Origin: Paenibacillus_S sp043945595
GTDB taxonomy: Bacteria > Bacillota > Bacilli > Paenibacillales > NBRC-103111
NCBI RefSeq assembly: GCF_043945595.1
Contig: NZ_JBIFNP010000001.1
Span: 434,001 to 498,000, forward strand
Direction of reading: 5' to 3'
DNA: 64,000 nucleotides
The notes beneath the pieces were generated by a model that saw nothing but the letters and a program-made list of their open reading frames with translations, searched no databases and was not told the DNA's origin. The translations under genes were made by a program, and so were the position numbers. Positions 1 to 8,774 of this stretch are shown here, piece after piece (the first letter of the stretch is position 1; every line of letters starts with the position of its first letter).

Positions 1-589
1 CTTCCTCGCCGGCTTCTTCCTCGAATGCGCCGTTATCGTTATTATCCGCATCGTTTTGACCGAAATCGGTGTCTATGTATTGGGAGCTCGTGCTGATATA
101 ACCGGTTACGTTATTTTTATCCGTTACTTTATACCAGTAGCTGTTCACCTTCTCCAAAATTTGAACGGATTCGCCTGCGGATAAGTAACGGATGCGGGAG
201 GCATCGGTGGAAGGACCTGTCCGAAAAGAAACCGAGCTGATGATTTTACCGCTGCTGCTGCTGTTACTGTTAGTGTTACCGTTAGAAGGAGGAGCGGCCG
301 GCGCTTGTTGCAATTGTATGTAAGTTGGCGAAGACGATACGTAGCCTGTTTGACCGTTGGCATCCTTGGCCTGAAGCCAGCTGCTGTTATATTGGCTGAT
401 GATTTCGAGCGTCTCGCCGGGCTGCAAATAGCGGATCCGTTTGCCGTTCGTGGATGGCTGGTCTCTAAAGTTGACGGTTTGTACGATAAGGGCGGTTTGC
501 GCAGGAGCCGCTGCGGCTAAAGCATAAATCGGCACGGCGGATATCGAAATAGCTGTACTGACGAAAAGGGCGAGGAGTTTGGTTTTCAT
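1..589 (-). CDS. Secreted tandem SH3-domain protein (C-terminus outside window)
   Basis: Start codon at 589, preceded by GGAGGTCGAATT on the minus strand. The first ~26 residues (MKTKLLALFVSTAISISAVP, then Ala-rich) form a Sec signal peptide with an Ala-x-Ala type cleavage region. Two bacterial SH3 (SH3b) repeats follow. Each has the pattern VNFRDQPSTNGKRIRYLQPG / VSFRTGPSTDASRIRYLSAG, then a Trp and a Gly-Tyr-(V/I)-S end. A Ser/Asn-rich linker separates them, and a linker rich in Asp/Asn/Glu begins at the window edge. SH3b pairs of this kind usually target cell-wall hydrolases, often NlpC/P60, to peptidoglycan. The catalytic part, if any, lies outside the window, so enzymatic activity is not shown here. 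Confidence 0.8.
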   Translation of the reverse strand, partial: MKTKLLALFVSTAISISAVPIYALAAAAPAQTALIVQTVNFRDQPSTNGKRIRYLQPGETLEIISQYNSSWLQAKDANGQTGYVSSSPTYIQLQQAPAAPPSNGNTNSNSSSSGKIISSVSFRTGPSTDASRIRYLSAGESVQILEKVNSYWYKVTDKNNVTGYISTSSQYIDTDFGQNDADNNDNGAFEEEAGEE

Positions 590-1094
590 AAATTCGACCT
601 CCAGTTGTCGGGTGGATGATTCTGGTTCTAGGCTGATCATAGCATAGCTATTTTTGGAATTTTACAAGTAAAATTTAACAAATCCCGACAGGGATATAGC
701 GGAAAAGAGGGGTAAAAGTATCATATTTCGCCAAAATAAGACATAGTTATTTATGGGAATAGGCTTAAACGCCTGTTTTCGGAATAGACGGCATCATTTC
801 GTCCATTGGATGGATGCAATGGTATTTGCGGCAAATGAAAAATGATTCTTTAGACCCGGACTAAAATTCGATATTTTCTGGTTTCTTGGCACCAGGTGAG
901 GGTGCGTAAGAGTTCCTGGTTTCATCTCTCACGGATATCTCCTATAATAGGGTAAACGCTGAATGGGCATGTGAGTTTGAATTCGCATGATTCACGGATA
1001 TCAAGCACTTTATGGCGCCGCGTAGGATAGATGAAGGACCGGGAGCAGAATAAGCTAAGCAGTATCTGTCCTATGGGTAGGAGGGATTTCAGCA
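590..1094. other. Intergenic region with a short direct repeat
   Basis: About 500 bases without a convincing gene, between the divergent SH3 gene and the anti-sigma gene. The 11-base word TCACGGATATC occurs twice, near 929 and 993, and a TATAAT hexamer sits at 943-948 just after the first copy. This could be a promoter with a repeated regulator site, but no good -35 box is visible at the expected distance. No sigma-factor gene is present, although one normally precedes the gene at 1095. Confidence 0.4.
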
Positions 1095-2052
1095 ATGGGT
1101 AATCATTCGCCGAACAGCTTGTGCGAGCTGGTGAAGCTATACGCCTTAGGCGGGTTATCGGGAGAGGAAAAGGCTTCGTTCGAACGTCATGTGTACCAGT
1201 GCGCGAATTGCCAGGTGCATTTGGAGGAGCTGCGAGGCTTGGTCGAGCTGCTGCCGATGGCTTCGAGTCCGATCAAGGTGCCCGAAGGAGCTGCGCAGGC
1301 ATGTGCAGGAACAGTCCCTGCTAGGAGAGGGGCCGGAAGATCAAACCGCCTTATTCGAAGAAGCGGCGCAGCCGGAGGACCCTCCGCTGCCGCCCCGGAG
1401 AAGCGGGGCCCTGGAGAGCAAAGTTGCACCGGCCGAGGGCATTGAGTCGAGAAAATCAGTGAGGAGCAGAGAGTATGCTTCCGCAGCCGAGGTGCTTATC
1501 CCGCTCTCGCGAAGAACGGACAAGCCGCTGCGCAGAAGAGGCTACTGGCTGACGCTTGGGGGAGTGCTCGCCGCTGCGGTTATCGGCTTGGGCTTCTATG
1601 GATACGATCAGTTAAAAGGAGAAACGCAGCGGCTGCAAGCCGAGCTGGCCTTGCTTACCACCCGGCTGCAGAGCGCTAACGCCGGCTTGGATGCGTTGAA
1701 TAGACCGGCCGAGGGTTTAAAGGTTAACCGGATCGTCGTTCTGAACCCGGGAGCTGAGACTATCGCTTCCAAAGGGTTGGCTTATATTGTAGCCGATGAT
1801 AAAGGCGCCCATTTGATCGTCCAGGCCGAAAGCTTGCCGGAGCTTCAGAAGGATCAAGCGGTTCAGGTTTGGTTATTTAAGGATAATCAGCCGAGGAATG
1901 CGGGGCACTTCTACCCCCAGGGCGGAAACGGGGCTATTTATTTTGCGCCCGATCCGGGCGAATATGATTCTTTATCGATCACAGTGGAGCCGGATGTCAA
2001 AGGCGATAAGCCTAGGGGAGTGGTATTGCTGGCTGCAGGGTTAAAAAGCTGA
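1095..2052 (+). pseudogene. Anti-sigma factor (zinc-finger HC2 plus RskA-like C-terminus), frameshifted
   Basis: The N-terminus (residues 1-60) has the anti-sigma zinc-binding pattern: H in the EEKASFERHVYQCANC segment followed by CxxC. It binds an ECF sigma factor in the cytoplasm. The rest continues in the +1 frame from about 1287. There it has an acidic/Pro linker, one membrane helix (LTLGGVLAAAVIGLGFYGYD, about 1552-1612), a short coiled coil and an extracytoplasmic RskA-type domain ending at 2052. The frame break falls in CCCGAAGGAGC at 1281-1291. Removing one G restores a single protein of about 318 residues. Ribosome site GTAGGAGGG lies upstream of 1095. The partner sigma gene is missing from the immediate upstream region, which is unusual for this family. 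Confidence 0.75.
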
Positions 2053-2072
2053 AACGGGGCAATCCCGTTTTG
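2053..2072 (+). terminator. Short possible terminator after anti-sigma gene
   Basis: AACGGG and CCCGTT pair over a five-base loop immediately after the stop codon and are followed by a short T run. The stem is only six pairs, so termination would be weak. Confidence 0.35.
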
Positions 2073-2296
2073 GTGCATTCGGATGCAGAGGCGGGTGAAG
2101 GTGCGAGTGCCGGTTCCTACGCGCCGCCCTTATCGGCGGACAGCATTTACGGCGCCAGAGCTGTTTGATGATTGGCTATGGAACCATGCCGACCGCCGTG
2201 GTAAGATCGAGGTGGGAAGCATGCAGCACCCGATTTGAAAACGCTTCGACGAACGTTACCGTTATTATCCGATGAAAGCAGAGGGGAAGGAATCCA

Positions 2297-3490
2297 ATGA
2301 ACGATGTGATCATTCGCCATATCCCGAAAGAGCAGTTCCCGGACAGCCTGGCGCTGTCGGAATTCGCATTTCAGTACAAGATTCCGCCGGAGGAATGGGA
2401 CGACAAGCTGTCTCAGCTTAAGGAGAACGAGCAGTGGGGAGCCTACATTGACGGGAAGCTGGCCGCCAAAATGACCATTCTTGAGCTGCACACCTGGATT
2501 CAAGGCAAGCGGTGGAAGCTCGGAGGGATCGCCTCCGTGGCGACATGGCCGGAGTACCGAAGAGGCGGCCTGGTGGCAGGACTGCTGAAAAACGCGTTAA
2601 AAGTGATGCGGGAGGAAGAACAGTGGGTCTCATTTCTGCATCCGTTTCAATTTGCGTTTTACCGCAAGTTCGGCTGGGAGACTTATACGGAAACGAAGAA
2701 ATATGAGATACCGACGGCTCTGCTTCCGAAGCTGCCTCCACAGCCCGGACAAATCGTACGGGCAGGCGATGATGCCGAGCTGCTGGGAGCTCTCTATACG
2801 GAATACGCCAAGCGCTACAGCGGCACATTGGACCGGGATCGCGGCTGGTGGAGCCAGCGTATTTTTCCGAACAAAAAGGGAACGACCGCGGTTTACTACA
2901 ATGAGGACGGCAAGCCGGCAGGCTACGTCCGCTATCTCATAAAGGATTACATATGCCAGATTCACGAGCTGGTTTACTTGGACCGGGGCGCCTGGAAAGC
3001 GCTGTGGAAATTCATCACTGACCATGATTCCATGATGGAAAAGGTGACGATCAGCGCGCCGAGCGACGATCAGCTGCCGTTCCTGCTGGACAATCCAAGA
3101 ATCAAGCAGGAAACGCATCCTTATTTCATGGCCCGGATTGTGGATGCCGCCAGGTTTATCGAGCAGTATCCATTTGCGGAAAATGGAGCCGCAGGCGTTT
3201 CTATCGAGCTGAAGCTTACCGATCCGTATGCCGGCTGGAATGAAGGGAGATTTATCATTCAGATCGGAACGGACGGTCAAGCCAAGGTGGAGAAACGCCC
3301 CGGAGAAGCCGAAGCATCGGCGGTACCGCAGGCCGCCTGCGATATAACGACCTTGTCTGCGCTGCTGATGGGTTACCAGCGGGCTTCGCTGCTGCATGAG
3401 GTTGAACGGCTGCAGGGCGATGAGGAAGCCGTCCGGCTGCTGGAAGCGCTGATTCCGAAGCGGACGACGTACTTGCCCGACTTTTTCTAA
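2297..3490 (+). CDS. Eis-family GNAT N-acetyltransferase
   Basis: 397 residues, the usual length for the Eis (enhanced intracellular survival) family. The N-terminal GNAT fold carries the acetyl-CoA motif in TWPEYRRGGLVAGLL (about residues 79-93), followed by a second GNAT-like domain and a C-terminal SCP2-like domain (from about residue 295). Family members acetylate amines on aminoglycosides or other small molecules and peptides from acetyl-CoA in the cytosol. The substrate here cannot be read from sequence. The start is supported by GGGGAAGGA eight to ten bases upstream. The gene stands alone, with a strong hairpin terminator after it. Confidence 0.85.
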   Translation: MNDVIIRHIPKEQFPDSLALSEFAFQYKIPPEEWDDKLSQLKENEQWGAYIDGKLAAKMTILELHTWIQGKRWKLGGIASVATWPEYRRGGLVAGLLKNALKVMREEEQWVSFLHPFQFAFYRKFGWETYTETKKYEIPTALLPKLPPQPGQIVRAGDDAELLGALYTEYAKRYSGTLDRDRGWWSQRIFPNKKGTTAVYYNEDGKPAGYVRYLIKDYICQIHELVYLDRGAWKALWKFITDHDSMMEKVTISAPSDDQLPFLLDNPRIKQETHPYFMARIVDAARFIEQYPFAENGAAGVSIELKLTDPYAGWNEGRFIIQIGTDGQAKVEKRPGEAEASAVPQAACDITTLSALLMGYQRASLLHEVERLQGDEEAVRLLEALIPKRTTYLPDFF

Positions 3491-3522
3491 TGGTCATGCA
3501 GGGAGAGGCTGGAGAGAAAATC

Positions 3523-3563
3523 AAAAAGGATCATTGGCTGGAATTCAGCTAATGATCCTTTTT
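3523..3563. terminator. Strong bidirectional terminator
   Basis: AAAAAGGATCATTGGCTG pairs with CAGCTAATGATCCTTTTT over GAATT, with one wobble. The A run and T run on the two sides make it work in both directions, so it would end the acetyltransferase transcript and the opposing oxidoreductase transcript. Confidence 0.85.
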
Positions 3564-3681
3564 GCGCTAGATTGGTGCGATGACGCTTGTATGGAGCGTC
3601 CGGTATCCCTGCGGCAGGATAACAACGGTATGACCACACACTCGAACGGAGCGGCAGCCAAGCGCGGCTTCATGCTCCGGT

Positions 3682-4714
3682 TTATTTGCGTCCGGTCATC
3701 TCTGCGATAATCTCGAAGGAGCGCAGCCGTTCCTGATGCTCGTAAATATGAGCGGCGACCATAATTTCATCGGCCTGGGTGACGTTGAGGAACGCTTGAA
3801 GCTTAGCTTTGACCGTTTCAGGGCTGCCTACGATTGAGGAGCCGAGCTGCCTTTGCACGGCGGCCTTCTCGTAGTCGCTCCACAGCTCATCCATATTGTC
3901 GACGGGCGGCTTCAGCTTGCCCGGCGTGCGGCCGCGGATCATGTCCAGGAAGGTCTGGTACATCGAGGTTGCGGTTCGCTTGGCTTGCGCGTCCGTATCC
4001 GCCGCGATAACATTGACGGCAACCATCGCGCGCGGGGCTTCCAATACCTCGGAAGGCTGGAAGCTGCTGCGGTACAGCTCAAGCGCCGGAAGCATATATT
4101 CGGGAGAAAAATGGCTGGCGAACGCAAACGGCAGCCCGAGCTGGCCTGCTAACTGGGCACTGAAGCCGCTGGAGCCGAGCAGCCAGATCGGGATGTCCAA
4201 TCCCTCGCCGGGAAAGGCGTGAACGGCGGCCGGTCACCGTTGGTTTGAAATAGGCGCGGAGCTCATGGAGCTGCTCCGGGAAATCATGGCCGTTGCGCCC
4301 GTCGGGGCGCAGGGCATGCATCGTGCGCTGGTCGGAGCCCGGCGCACGGCCGAGACCAAGGTCGATGCGGCCGGGGTATAACGTTTCCAGCGTGCCGAAC
4401 TGCTCGGCAATGGCAAGCGGGGCGTGGTTGGGCAGCATGATGCCGCCCGAGCCGACGCGGATGCGCGAGGTGCCGCCTGCGATATGCCCGATCAGAACCG
4501 AGGTGGCGGAACTGGCAATACCGGGCATGTTATGATGCTCTGCCAGCCAGTAGCGGTGGTACCCCCATTGCTCCGCTTGGCGGGCAAGCTCCATGCTGTT
4601 GCGGTATGCGTCCGCCGGCGTACTCCCTGTTACGACAGGGGCGAGGTCAAGAACGGAAAACGGGATATCGCTCAGCCGTTTTTGGCCGGTATGAGAAGTC
4701 TTTTCTTCTGACAT
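3682..4714 (-). pseudogene. Luciferase-like flavin-dependent oxidoreductase (group 1), frameshifted
   Basis: An N-terminal frame from 4714 down to about 4232 and a C-terminal frame from about 4232 to 3682 together give one member of the LLM oxidoreductase group-1 family (YhbW/YwcH-like, about 340 residues). These are cytosolic TIM-barrel enzymes using reduced flavin. Family features seen are SVLDLAPV near the start, YWLAEHHN, GSGGIMLPNHAPL, and DIPIWLLGSSGFSAQLA in the second frame. The frames meet in a GGCCGGCC-like run near 4228-4236, where a one-base change rejoins VTG to AVHAFPGEGLDIP. Ribosome site AAGGAGGTTTCATC precedes the ATG. The substrate is unknown. The break is probably a base-calling indel. 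Confidence 0.8.
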
Positions 4715-4762
4715 GATGAAACCTCCTTGAATAGATCGGCGTTCAGCCAGCCTTTTGTTTCT

Positions 4763-4798
4763 GTAATATTTATAGTAACAGTAATATTAATAGTAACA
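4763..4798. repeat. Tandem 18-base repeat in the promoter region of the LLM gene
   Basis: GTAATATTTATAGTAACA (4763-4780) is followed directly by GTAATATTAATAGTAACA (4781-4798), 17 of 18 bases identical. It lies 49-84 bases upstream of the oxidoreductase start, where a promoter and its regulator would bind. A tandem operator for a dimeric repressor is the likely role, but the regulator is not identified. Confidence 0.6.
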
Positions 4799-4867
4799 GT
4801 TTAACGGAGATGTGACAACCATGGAAGGAGGTCATTTCGGCGGAGCGTCCCCTCACCTGGCATCAGG

Positions 4868-5435
4868 CTACTTCTTCAAATAACGAAGCAGTCCCTGTTC
4901 TTTCAGAAAGTCCTGCGGCTGCTCCTTAATATCCAGAACATAGGGCTTTCCTTCCCGGCTGATCAGCAGCAGAAACGGAAGCGCCTTGGATTTCGGGTCC
5001 AGGAACAAATAAGCCTCCGAAATGTCCGCCTGCAGCCAGGGGCGGTTTATGCTAAGAGGCGGCTGCAGAGGAATGCGCACGACAAGCCCGGAGTCTGTCT
5101 CCAGCCGTGAACGTCCGGAGAGCTGTTCTGCGGCTTCGATCCAAAGCTCCACCTGATGGCGGAAGGCGGAGGAATTTTGGCGTGTGGTCAGTACCCTCTC
5201 CTGCTCGACATCAAAAATCTGTACAAGAGGAGAGTCTGCATCCGGGTCTGCGGTCTGGAGCCTGGCTGACCATTGCGGATCGGTTCGATAGCTGTGGAAG
5301 AACGGTCGAACCATGGGCGGCGGCAGGGCTTGCAAAAGTAAACCAGGCGAACATGCAGGACAGGATGCCTGCCGCTATCCGGTTTCTGAAACGCTCGTGT
5401 CCTTCTACGATCCGTAATCGGCATGTTCCAAGCAT
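4868..5435 (-). pseudogene. Hypothetical membrane-anchored protein, frameshifted near its N-terminus
   Basis: The main frame from about 5335 to 4868 encodes ~155 residues with no family I recognise. It ends with a basic LLRYLKK tail, and its middle (AYLFLDPKSKALPFLLLISR) looks like a compact beta-rich domain. No good ribosome site precedes that frame. In the neighbouring frame an ATG at 5435 has GAAGGAG eight bases upstream and encodes a basic N-terminus with a hydrophobic helix (AAGILSCMFAWFT). Dropping one T from the TTTT run at about 5332-5336 joins the two into a ~188-residue protein with an N-terminal anchor. Function unknown. Confidence 0.55.
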
Positions 5436-5636
5436 GGTGCGCTCCTTCAAGATATGTTATGGAGTATAGTATTTCCCAAGCGCAGGCGGAACATGCCGAT
5501 TTCCAAAGGTCTGGACAGGCCCCCGACTAAGGTTCAGGTATAAAAACCGACGCAGGTCCGTTTTGGAAAAAGCGCTGAGAATCTAAAATAAAGACATAGC
5601 AAACGAGATGACAACGAAAGGCGGTGAGTACATAGC

Positions 5637-5942
5637 ATGAGAATGAATCGAAACACAGGGCTGGCGCTGCTGCTCATTTTATTCGGAGCTTTAATCTTAT
5701 TCGGCCGCTTGGGTATGCATCATGGAGGACCTCATATCATGAGTTACCTATTCCCTATCGCTATGGTCGTGCTGGGATGGATCGGAATTAAACACGGACG
5801 TTCCCTGATCGGCTGGATTCTGCTGATTATCGGTACGCTGGCTCTTATGGCCAAGCTATCCGGATTGATCGCCATCGTATTGGCCATCGGGCTGATCATT
5901 TACGGCGTATCGCTGTTGAGAACGAATCGCACTCCCTACTAA
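5637..5942 (+). CDS. LiaI-like small integral membrane protein
   Basis: 101 residues, almost entirely hydrophobic, with three to four predicted membrane helices separated by short charged turns (MGMHHGGPHI after the first, KHGRSL after the second). The layout matches the LiaI/LiaF-like transmembrane domain found at the head of envelope-stress operons. Such proteins anchor PspA/LiaH-type proteins at the membrane or sense envelope damage. The start is supported by AAGGCGGTGAG about ten bases upstream. It is the first gene of a run of seven same-strand genes (5637-10482) that combine Psp and Lia functions. Confidence 0.7.
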   Translation: MRMNRNTGLALLLILFGALILFGRLGMHHGGPHIMSYLFPIAMVVLGWIGIKHGRSLIGWILLIIGTLALMAKLSGLIAIVLAIGLIIYGVSLLRTNRTPY

Positions 5943-6006
5943 CAGAACCGTCACTGAACCCGACACTTAATTACGGCAATAAGAACTTTGTAAAGGTGGT
6001 TAGAAC

Positions 6007-6696
6007 ATGAGTCTTGGCAAACGATTCAGAGATATCACGGTGGCTTCGTTCAATGAAATGCTCGAGCAATCGGAAGACCCGGTTCGCTTGATCGATAAGT
6101 ATCTAAGCGCCCAAGCGGAGCAAATCCGTGAGTCCGAGCGGCTGATGCAGCAATGTGTCGCTCACGCTGCAACCCTGCGTCAGCAATATATGGCGGCGGC
6201 GCAGCTGAAGGAACGCCGGGAGCAGCAGGCGCTGATCGCCCTGAAGGCGGGCGAGGAAGAGGTGGCCCGCATCGCGCTGCAGGAGAAGCTGCAGCAGGAA
6301 GAGCGCAGCGTGCAGTACAAGGCGCTGTACGACCAGAGCAAGCTTGGCCTGGTCGAGCTGGAAGAGCAGCTGAAGCAGATCAGGGCGGACTTCGATGAAG
6401 TCGCGGCGAAGCGCAGCTACTACATCGCGAGGCTCGAAAGCGTTCGGCTGCAGCAGCGGATGAATGAGCGTCTGCGCAGCATGGACGGCGGCTTGGGAGC
6501 CGGGCAGCCGAGAATGTTCGACCGGCTGGAGGACCGCGTGTCCGACATGGAAATGGCGGCGCGAGCACTGAGAGACGTAAGGTCCCGCGGCCGCGATGCG
6601 CTCCTCTATGCAGGAAACGCGGCGACGAGCGCGCTGGAGAATGAGATGGAGAAGCTGAAAGCGAAATTACAGCAGGAGGGTTGGATGCGATCATGA
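6007..6696 (+). CDS. PspA/IM30 family envelope-stress protein (copy 1)
   Basis: 229 residues, nearly all predicted alpha-helical coiled coil. The opening MSLGKRFRDITVASFNEMLE followed by QSEDPVRLIDKYL is characteristic of PspA/IM30/LiaH proteins, which form ESCRT-III-like assemblies on the inner face of a damaged membrane. Ribosome site AAAGGTGG lies upstream. The stop overlaps the next gene's ATG (ATGA), so translation of pspC is probably coupled. A second paralogue follows at 7221. The two differ markedly in the central region, suggesting separate roles rather than a recent duplication. Confidence 0.88.
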   Translation: MSLGKRFRDITVASFNEMLEQSEDPVRLIDKYLSAQAEQIRESERLMQQCVAHAATLRQQYMAAAQLKERREQQALIALKAGEEEVARIALQEKLQQEERSVQYKALYDQSKLGLVELEEQLKQIRADFDEVAAKRSYYIARLESVRLQQRMNERLRSMDGGLGAGQPRMFDRLEDRVSDMEMAARALRDVRSRGRDALLYAGNAATSALENEMEKLKAKLQQEGWMRS

Positions 6697-7218
6697 CCAG
6701 ACTATTTCGTTCCCGTACGGATCGCAAAATTACCGGTCTGTGCGGCGGGTTGGCCGAAACTTTAAATATTGATTCCAATTTGCTTCGTTTGCTGCTGGTG
6801 ATTACGGCATTCTTTTCCGGGGGCGTCGTGATTCCTCTCTACTTCCTTGCCGTCATCGTAATTCCGAACGAGCCGTATACGGGAAAGACCGTGCCGTCCA
6901 GGGCCCGGACCGGGCTTCGGAGGCTACGGCGACTGGAGAGGAGCGGAGGCATCCTGGGGCCGGGGCTGGGGACATAAATCGTGGCGCAAGCAGCGCCGCT
7001 GCGGTCACCGCCATGATTACCAGGGCGACCCGCGAGAGCAGGAAGGCTATTATCAGGCGAACGGCTCCGCGTACCAAGGCCAGAATAAAGCGGAATCCGA
7101 TCTTGACGATATGATGAAGGATATCGAGAAGAAGGCTATGTGGAAAGAAATCGAAGAGCTTCGCGCCAGAGTGGCGCAATACGAAAAACAACAACAACAA
7201 ACTAAGGGAGATGTGTAA
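6693..7218 (+). pseudogene. PspC-domain protein, frameshifted
   Basis: The first ~65 residues are a standard PspC domain: LFRSRTDRKITGLCGGLAE, then a membrane helix with FFSGGVVIPLYFLAVIVIP. From about 6895 the reading moves to another frame. That frame encodes a Gly/Trp-rich stretch, a His/Arg patch, then a helical tail DDMMKDIEKKAMWKEIEELR ending in a Gln run and a stop at 7218, three bases before the next gene. The break is in CCAGGGCCCGGACCGGG at about 6898-6914. PspC is a membrane partner or sensor of PspA. The helical tail probably contacts PspA coiled coils. Confidence 0.75.
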
Positions 7219-7220
7219 TC

Positions 7221-7922
7221 ATGGGAGTATTTTCGAGAATTAAGGATATGACAAAGGCTTCGCTGCACGAATTGTTGGACAAAGTGGAAGATCCGATCAT
7301 TATGCTGAACCAATACCTTCGCGATATGGAGGAAGAAATTGCTCAAGCGGAGGTAACGGTAGCCCGTCAAATCGCCAACGAGCGCAAAGTAAAGGAACGC
7401 TACGAAGAAGCGGTGCGTTTGACCGCACAGCGCGAAGAGCAGGCGAAAGAAGCGCTTCGTAACGGCCAAGAGGCGGCAGCCCGCCAGGCATTGGAGCAAA
7501 AGCTGTACTACGAAGGTAAAATCACCGAATATGCGGAAATGCACGAGCAGTCCAAGGCACAGGCGGAAGAATTGGTTCGCCAGCTGCATGAAATGAAAGA
7601 TGCGTTCTATCAAATGCGCAACAAGCGCAGCGAGCTGATTTCCCGCGCTCAACTGGCCAAAGCGAAAAGGCAGATGGCCGAAGTAACGACGAACAACGTG
7701 ATCGAAGGCGGGCAAGCGGTGAAGGGCTTCCGCCGGATGGAAGAAAAGATCGTAGCGCTTGAAGTGGAAGCTGAAATCGCGCGCACCCCTTATGTGAGCG
7801 GCGCCTATCCGGGCGTATCCTATCCTTCGGCTGCAGCCGGAGTAGATGCAGCCAAGCAGCAGAAAGTAGACGATCAGCTGCAGCTGCTGAGAGAGAAGCT
7901 GAGCTCGGAGCAGTCCCAGTAA
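7221..7922 (+). CDS. PspA/IM30 family envelope-stress protein (copy 2)
   Basis: 233 residues, highly charged coiled coil beginning MGVFSRIKDMTKASLHELLD with KVEDPIIMLNQYLRDMEEEI, the N-terminal signature of PspA/LiaH. The C-terminus has a short Gly/Pro/Tyr-rich break (YVSGAYPGVSYPSAAAG) before a last helix. AAGGGAGATGTG just upstream is the ribosome site and also encodes the end of pspC. It is expected to assemble on the cytoplasmic membrane and counter proton leakage during antibiotic or detergent stress. Confidence 0.9.
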   Translation: MGVFSRIKDMTKASLHELLDKVEDPIIMLNQYLRDMEEEIAQAEVTVARQIANERKVKERYEEAVRLTAQREEQAKEALRNGQEAAARQALEQKLYYEGKITEYAEMHEQSKAQAEELVRQLHEMKDAFYQMRNKRSELISRAQLAKAKRQMAEVTTNNVIEGGQAVKGFRRMEEKIVALEVEAEIARTPYVSGAYPGVSYPSAAAGVDAAKQQKVDDQLQLLREKLSSEQSQ

Positions 7923-8077
7923 GCTTCGGCAAGTAAAATCCTCTTTGAGCCCCAAATAAATTATGATATGCTAGGTAAGGCCAAACGTCATAGGGCACGC
8001 TAAGGGCACTATGGCTTTGGCCTTTCCGGCAGTACATACATTGCGCCAAGAACCGGCAGAGAAAGGAGGCGGCACGG

Positions 8078-8744
8078 ATGAGAAGAAGACACCCATTTCG
8101 CAACAACAACCGCAACGTAGCGCTCCTTTTGATCGGAATCGGTATTTTTCTGCTGGCTGAGGGCCGATTTCAGTTTCTTTACCGTGATCGCTCTGATCCT
8201 TATCTTTGTCGGAATTAATAAAATCCGCTCCGCATCCGTCCGCAAAGGGTACGTATTTATCGCGATCGGTTTGATTATGCTATTGGGCGGCAACCTTTCG
8301 CTGCTTCTGGCGATCGTCCTTATCTCCCTCGGGTATTTTTATATCCGGTCCAAGCAGCTGCACGGGGATGAGAGCTATATGAAAAAGCAAAGCCTGATCG
8401 AAAGCATCCGCTGGGGACGCGAGCCCTGGATTCTCCGCAGCAGTTCCATCTGGAATATTGTCGGTGAGCTGCAAATCGACCTGACCTACGCGATTCCCGA
8501 GCAGAAGGAAACGACGATTGTGCTGCAGGGCGTCATTGCCGATGTCGATATTATCGTGCCCGAGGATATGGGCGTTTCCGTCACATCGACGGTATGGTTC
8601 GGCCAATCCGATATCGGACCGAATAAGGAAGCGGGCGTGTTGAACAAGACGGTATGGCAGTCGCCTAATTACGAGCTGGCCGAGCATCAGGTGAAGATCA
8701 TTATTTCCTATATTGTCGGCGATATCGACATTAAGGTGGTTTAA
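8078..8744 (+). pseudogene. LiaF-like membrane regulator, frameshifted
   Basis: ATG at 8078 with AAAGGAGG eight bases upstream begins MRRRHPFRNNNRNVALLLIG. After one helix the frame is lost near 8158-8166 (GCTGAGGGCCG) and continues in another frame with FFTVIALILIFVGINKIRS. A further helix follows, then a soluble C-terminal domain of the LiaF/cell-wall-active antibiotic response type (beta-helical, WNIVGELQIDLTYAIPEQKE ... VGDIDIKVV). LiaF normally inhibits the LiaS kinase until the envelope is damaged. Position directly before liaS and liaR fits. About 221 residues when rejoined. Confidence 0.75.
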
Positions 8745-8774
8745 GAAAAGACGGAACGGAAAGGATATTGAGCC

